In this document: positions 59,631 through 64,000 of the stretch, piece by piece
Position numbering within the stretch: the first letter of the stretch is position 1
Layout: each line of letters opens with the position of its first letter
Assembly (NCBI GenBank): GCA_003024785.1
Contig: PUQB01000056.1
Coordinates: forward strand, 544,501-608,500
DNA: 64,000 bases
Origin: Selaginella tamariscina
Taxonomy: Eukaryota; Streptophyta; Lycopodiopsida; Selaginellales; Selaginellaceae
Reading direction: 5' to 3'
The notes under the pieces: model-generated
What the model was told of the DNA's origin: nothing
The model's database searches: none
What the model saw: the letters and a program-made list of their open reading frames with translations, nothing else
Program-made: the position numbers and the translations under genes

Positions 59631-62600
59631 TATTCTTTACAGTCAGTAGGACTGCTTAAAGTGTGGTGTGTTTTAGGCTTTAGTTAGTTTCTAAATTCTT
59701 GAAGTACTCTATCACTTTCGGCTAACGTCTGAATTCTGCATAGAGAGTTGGTCCTGAGATTTATAACTCTTCAGAGTACACTTACTCCATAAGTGGGTGT
59801 GGGTTATGAACTCCAATGTTGAAGGTAGCACTTGGAAGGCAACTTCCAAGTTGTAGGCCAGGTTACTTTACCTTATGGATGTTCATGTTACTTTACCATA
59901 TACTTCCACAAGACATGGCGTGTTAGTTTGTTCTGGCTTACAAACTAAGTCTTGTGAAGTGAGTTTTATGATATCATAAGTTTACACATTTTGAAAATTT
60001 TTCTTTTTCTTTAAGGTGTTTGAATTTGGGATAACACATGATTTGAGAATGTGACTATGTCAATTGAGTTTTGACTTAGGTCAAGATTCAATATCGAGTC
60101 CAACTATAGTGTTCAAATGGGGAAAGACTTATGTTCAAATGTGTCTTTGACTTTGGAAAAAGGGGCATATTCAAACATAAGAGGGAACACTACATTTTGA
60201 CATAAAATGTAAAATAAGCTCTCATTATAGTGCATGTTTTAGAGTGTAACTCCAGAAGCAGACTATGGTGATGAACTTATAATATAACGAAATGTCAAAT
60301 ATTAACATATGATGAATATGTTAAGCAGTTGGTTCTTAGATCCAATGTAATCAAAGTATTGTCCAATGTTTGTAATATTTTGATGATGTTAGCTACAAGT
60401 AACATTAGGTGAAATAATTTACTAAGTTCAAGTCACCTGATTTGAACAAAGTACAACTTGAAACCTTAGTTAGTTGTAAGCGCGCACTTTGTATTCAAGT
60501 TAGCTAGCTCGACTAACTTGATTATGAAGTTGTGTCTCATATAGGATCAATGAGAGAGATTTGGGATAACATTTTAAGGATTCTGCTTTCTTATCGGTAC
60601 AGTTTCACGTAGATGGAGTGATCTATCAAAAAGAGTAATCTTGGAAACATATGTTTACATTTTCAGTTTTTTGAGTAATGAAGAACTTGCATAGTGAAGG
60701 CGTTCGGCGCACACTTGTGCATTTTCATTGTTAACTCTTTAATCTTGAAATCTATAATGTTGTTTGTAATGTGAGGATAAGCTCTTGAACAAGGGTGATT
60801 CCTTGCTTAAGAAGAGCATGATTTGGGATTCTCCACTCTGCTTATTGACTAAATAAGGAAACTTGCTAAGTTTAATAAGTTATGTGGTGGTGTCAAATGA
60901 GTCGGAAGCTAGTTGGGTATACATTTTGGAGGTTTAAGTGCATGTACCTCTTCAGAGAGTCGGTATTTAATAAAATTAGAAGTTGATATTGGTTTTCAAT
61001 ATCAATATCATTTTTTGAGTCGAATACGATTATTCAAAAGACGGTTTCTTAATTTTGCATCATGGTTGCAAATGTGCACACCCTAAGAACTTATAAAGTA
61101 AGTATCTTCAGTTCTTTGGAATATCAAAAAAATAGAACTATTCTTGACTAAGGTTTGATTATATTCCTTGGGTTAGTTATCGGTTCTATCTCAAGGTTTG
61201 ATGGTGTTCTTTGAGTTTGGTTCAAAAATCCTTGAAAGTGAGATATCCAGTGGTTAGATTAGTTCAAGAAGATGGTCTCCCTTCTTGATGATTGTGATAC
61301 AATGTCCCTAACGTATGGTCCAATATCTGGTACAAAATATGAGGTTTCCTATCACCTCATTCATTAAGATATTCATATCTTAGACTTTGGAATATTTGTG
61401 ACAGTCTTTTAAGATTAGTTATAAATGACTTGTCAAAGTATGGTATGATATCTCCTCAATATTGAGTTCAGAGCGTTCATATCGGAACTTGATTATGATC
61501 ACATGAGGTGGCCATAATCATAAATATAAAGACTCAAGCGGATCGGAGTCCTACACTTTGGTAAGGCATTACTTTAGTGTTGTAACTTGAAATATGTTTT
61601 CAAGTTAGTTGAGAAATGAAGCGTTTCTCAATACATTACTTGAGGAGCAATGTGGTACTCTGATAATTGCTAGATGTCTAGAATGAATAGTATATTTTAG
61701 TTCGATGTACTGAACTAAATATCTTATTCATGTTTGGGGAGATTTGTTGAAGTATAAGATATATTAAAACATGAAGTTACTGTGGCACTTTGGTGTCATG
61801 ATAACATTAGTGTGGAAAAATGATATCTTACTAAATCAGTTAGAGAACTAGACACTAGTTTATGATTCCTTTTAGTCTTTAATAAAGTTCCTCGGAATAC
61901 TGTTGTGACATTATATTTCCGTTTCAAAACTGAAGTTCGATTCATGTAAACTAAGATTATGTCTATATTATAGTTGTAGTATTTCGATAGATTGATATGA
62001 TTATAATTTTATATCCACTAGTATAACAACTAGTTGATAAACTTAGGATTTGAACGTTAAAACGATCATTATCCATTTGAGAGTATCAATATCGAAATTG
62101 TGACTATTTATAAAATAAGGATTAGTTTTAAAAGATGTTTATCAAAACACTAGTTGCTTCAATTAGTGAAAATGTTATACTTCGGTATATGTTAAGAAAC
62201 ATTTACATAATCAATTTGAAGAGTTGGACATGAATATAATGTTACGAAGGCGTGCAGTATTCTAAGTTTAGAGAGACTCTTATTGTGGAAACTAAGTTTT
62301 AAAATTCGGTATTTTTAAACTTAGTGAGATAAAGAGTTATGAAGTATTGAACGGCATCTAGTATGATGTGCTTTTTGGGGAATGATACAATGAGAGTGAC
62401 AATTAAGAGATGTTATCTAAAGGTCATCGATTGAAGCACAAGAGATGGGTTGAATTTCCTGATTTTACATTGGTTTGTATGAAAGGTATGTTAGCTTATC
62501 TAGTCCCTGAACTAGTCAGTGTTATGAAAGAGTACAAAGTCGGTTGCCAAAAAGTGAATATTAGTGCTATTACACTTGGTAATAGATTTGACTTGAATTT

Positions 62601-63639
62601 AATTTCCATTGGGAATGAAGTTATGTAATGACACATCAAGTGGATGGGTTAATTTTAAGTTGGCATGCGCCTCTGTGATCGCCTCTAGCCAGATTGACAT
62701 GTTTACAAAGAATAGGGTTTGAGAGAAGTACTCTAGCATGGAAAAGAGCTCGATTCCAATAAAAGTCTCATACCTAGTTTGGCGTAACTATATACTAAAG
62801 GGGGATAGGTATAGTAGCAAACCCTTATGTAAAGGGGTAATGAGAAACACGAGGGATGCAGAAATGTGAAGTTATAAAAACGTAACATATAGAAATGTGG
62901 AACCATTGGGAAATTAAAGAAACGAGAAGGCGTTTGGTTAAGCACTTGAGATGGACATCAAAGTGCTTATTGTGTGCTAAGACGGCGGCGTCAACAATAA
63001 GTGTTTGACATATAAGGAATAAAGCAAGTCTTTATTTCTTGTTAACCAAGGGCCGGCAACAACACTAACTAGAGGCCTCCAATATAAATTCTAGTTAAGT
63101 AAAGAAATTAACTAGTGTTTGTGCGTCGAGTGACAGACTTTGCAGACATGCAAAAGGTCTCCAGGTGACTTCATGTCGTAGGTGGTGCCTCCAGCAGCTG
63201 GGTTTACGACTCAGTGAACAACAGTTCTGGAGTATTTGGTTTCGCGTAATGCAAGGGGGATAATAAAACTTATGTGAACTTTTGGCGATATGTTAGTTTT
63301 GGTTAATTTTTATAACATTATCTAGTCTTGGAGTGAGACGTCAATGAGGACATTGACATTTTCAAAGGCGGGAGTGTGTCATAGTTTTTATGTGCACTTG
63401 GGTATTTGGTGATGGTCCGGCCGGGTGTCATTAGGTATTTGTAGGAAACTCTAAGCGAAGCTAGAACTTACCTTTTAGAAACCCACCCCCAATTTTGACA
63501 TCCCAGTTAGGCTATGTAGATGAGTTCAGCGTGTTTAGTAGGGTTTAGGAACACCCCTAAGAGTTAGGCTAAGTTAAACACTCTCTCATTAACTTAATAA
63601 GGGGCTAGCTAAATTTATGCCAGCCCACATACACATTCA

Positions 63640-63681
63640 GGAAAAGAGGGGAGGGGGAGGGGAGGGGGGGGGGGGGGGGGG
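63640..63681 (+). repeat. G-rich tract, potential G-quadruplex, in LTR
   Basis: Runs of 4, 5, 4 and about 20 guanines separated by single adenines. Satisfies a four-run G-quadruplex pattern. The older LTR relics lack it. Confidence 0.9.
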
Positions 63682-64000
63682 CTCCGTCACATAAATAAGG
63701 TAGAGTATGTAGGAGTGAGGGTTCCTGGGTTCATGACTGAGCTTGTTACTCTTCCCGGTGTAAGCTCTAGCTTGTGTCGTCAAGGCACAACCCTTTGTTG
63801 TGCCACCCTAACTTCCAGATGATAGGGGTACGTCTCACCTTTAGGGTAGCTTACCCTTAACGTTGGCGAATCCATGCTTGGGAGGTTTTGTTGGGATGCA
63901 TGATCCAAGAGGCAGAGGTTGAGGCTTGTTTCTAGCCTCCTCCTCCACGTCAAGCTGGGTGTAGCACTCATGGCTAAGCAAGGCACATCTGTGTCCTTGA

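Larger units (their letters stand above)
59139..64000 (+). mobile_element. LTR retrotransposon with no coding capacity (LARD-like), runs off right edge
   Basis: An LTR end (...ctctaaca, 59615) is followed by the primer-binding site TGGTATCGGAGC at 59619-59630. The interior, 59616-63374, is 3.76 kb without any frame above about 72 codons. A polypurine tract (aaaggcgggag, 63364-63374) precedes the second LTR, which starts TGTGTCATAG at 63375 and continues past the window. Its LTR is homologous to relics at 4.8-5.5 kb and 13.8-14.2 kb. The first LTR seems 5'-truncated or rearranged where it meets the Ty3 gag-protease at 59139. The stretch at 62410-62628 (a 72-codon frame) shows no domain. Confidence 0.75.

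Noticed and set aside
62410-62628. 72-codon frame in the LARD interior
   Set aside because: No domain or motif; isolated frame in an otherwise non-coding element. It may be a remnant but cannot be supported.
1-64000. CRISPR array, prokaryotic operon, tRNA or rRNA genes
   Set aside because: None found. The direct repeats present are microsatellites, minisatellites or LTRs, and no tRNA-like box B with a flanking stem was seen.

Overview
The window is nuclear DNA of a land plant. The evidence is spliced genes with short AT-rich GT-AG introns, telomere-type TTTAGGG boxes, and plant-only families: PLATZ, PADRE/DUF4228, AUX1/LAX, NLR and PDAT. A lycophyte close to Selaginella is my best guess, because of a PPR protein built almost entirely from 31-residue S-type repeats (AYAQNGHL type) and a Ty3 gag of a kind unusual in seed plants. 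The species call is inference. Gene islands are separated by very AT-rich spacers full of (TA)n, (CA)n and (GA)n microsatellites.

Layout: 1-2.4 kb, calnexin, cut by the left edge. 2.6-3.9 kb (-), a broken PPR gene. 4.8-7.3 kb, a decayed LTR retrotransposon. 9.7-13.3 kb, an NLR whose nucleotide-binding domain has lost its P-loop, preceded by a duplicated remnant of its own 5' end. 13.8-14.2 kb, another LTR relic. 15.6-17.9 kb, a large S-repeat PPR gene. 17.9-18.6 kb (-), a two-exon membrane protein, divergent from CLP1 (19.4-21.8 kb). 22.3-24.0 kb, a heavily degraded AUX1/LAX copy. 25.4-26.9 kb, an intact RING E3 with a SUMO-interacting-type motif. 29.6-30.1 kb, a PADRE protein. 35.8-36.1 kb, a zinc-finger remnant. 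36.3-36.9 kb, the 3' end of a PPR4-like gene. 37.0-38.7 kb, a second AUX1/LAX copy. 39.5-40.2 kb, a PLATZ factor. 42.6-44.5 kb (-), the 3' two thirds of a PDAT gene. 46.3-47.6 kb (-), an unrecognised gene. 50.2-55.4 kb (+), the 5' end of PDAT with a nearly complete Ty1/copia element inserted in exon 1 (5-bp target duplication). 55.4-57.0 kb, unrecognised exon-like blocks. 57.0-59.1 kb, a truncated Ty3 element (LTR, gag, protease). 59.6-64 kb, an LTR element with no coding capacity.

Two themes stand out. First, nearly every conserved gene reads through correct splice sites but is broken by single-base indels, many of them in homopolymers. This suggests either consensus errors in a long-read assembly or very young pseudogenes; one AUX1 copy has at least a dozen such indels, while its near-identical sister has only one, larger, deletion. 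Second, PDAT has been dismantled: a copia insertion in exon 1, and its 5' and 3' parts lying head-to-head about 6 kb apart, as an inversion breakpoint inside the gene would produce. I see no bacterial-type operon, CRISPR array or defence island. The structural oddities (split PDAT, P-loop-less NLR, hairpin-coded PPR repeats) are the most interesting content.
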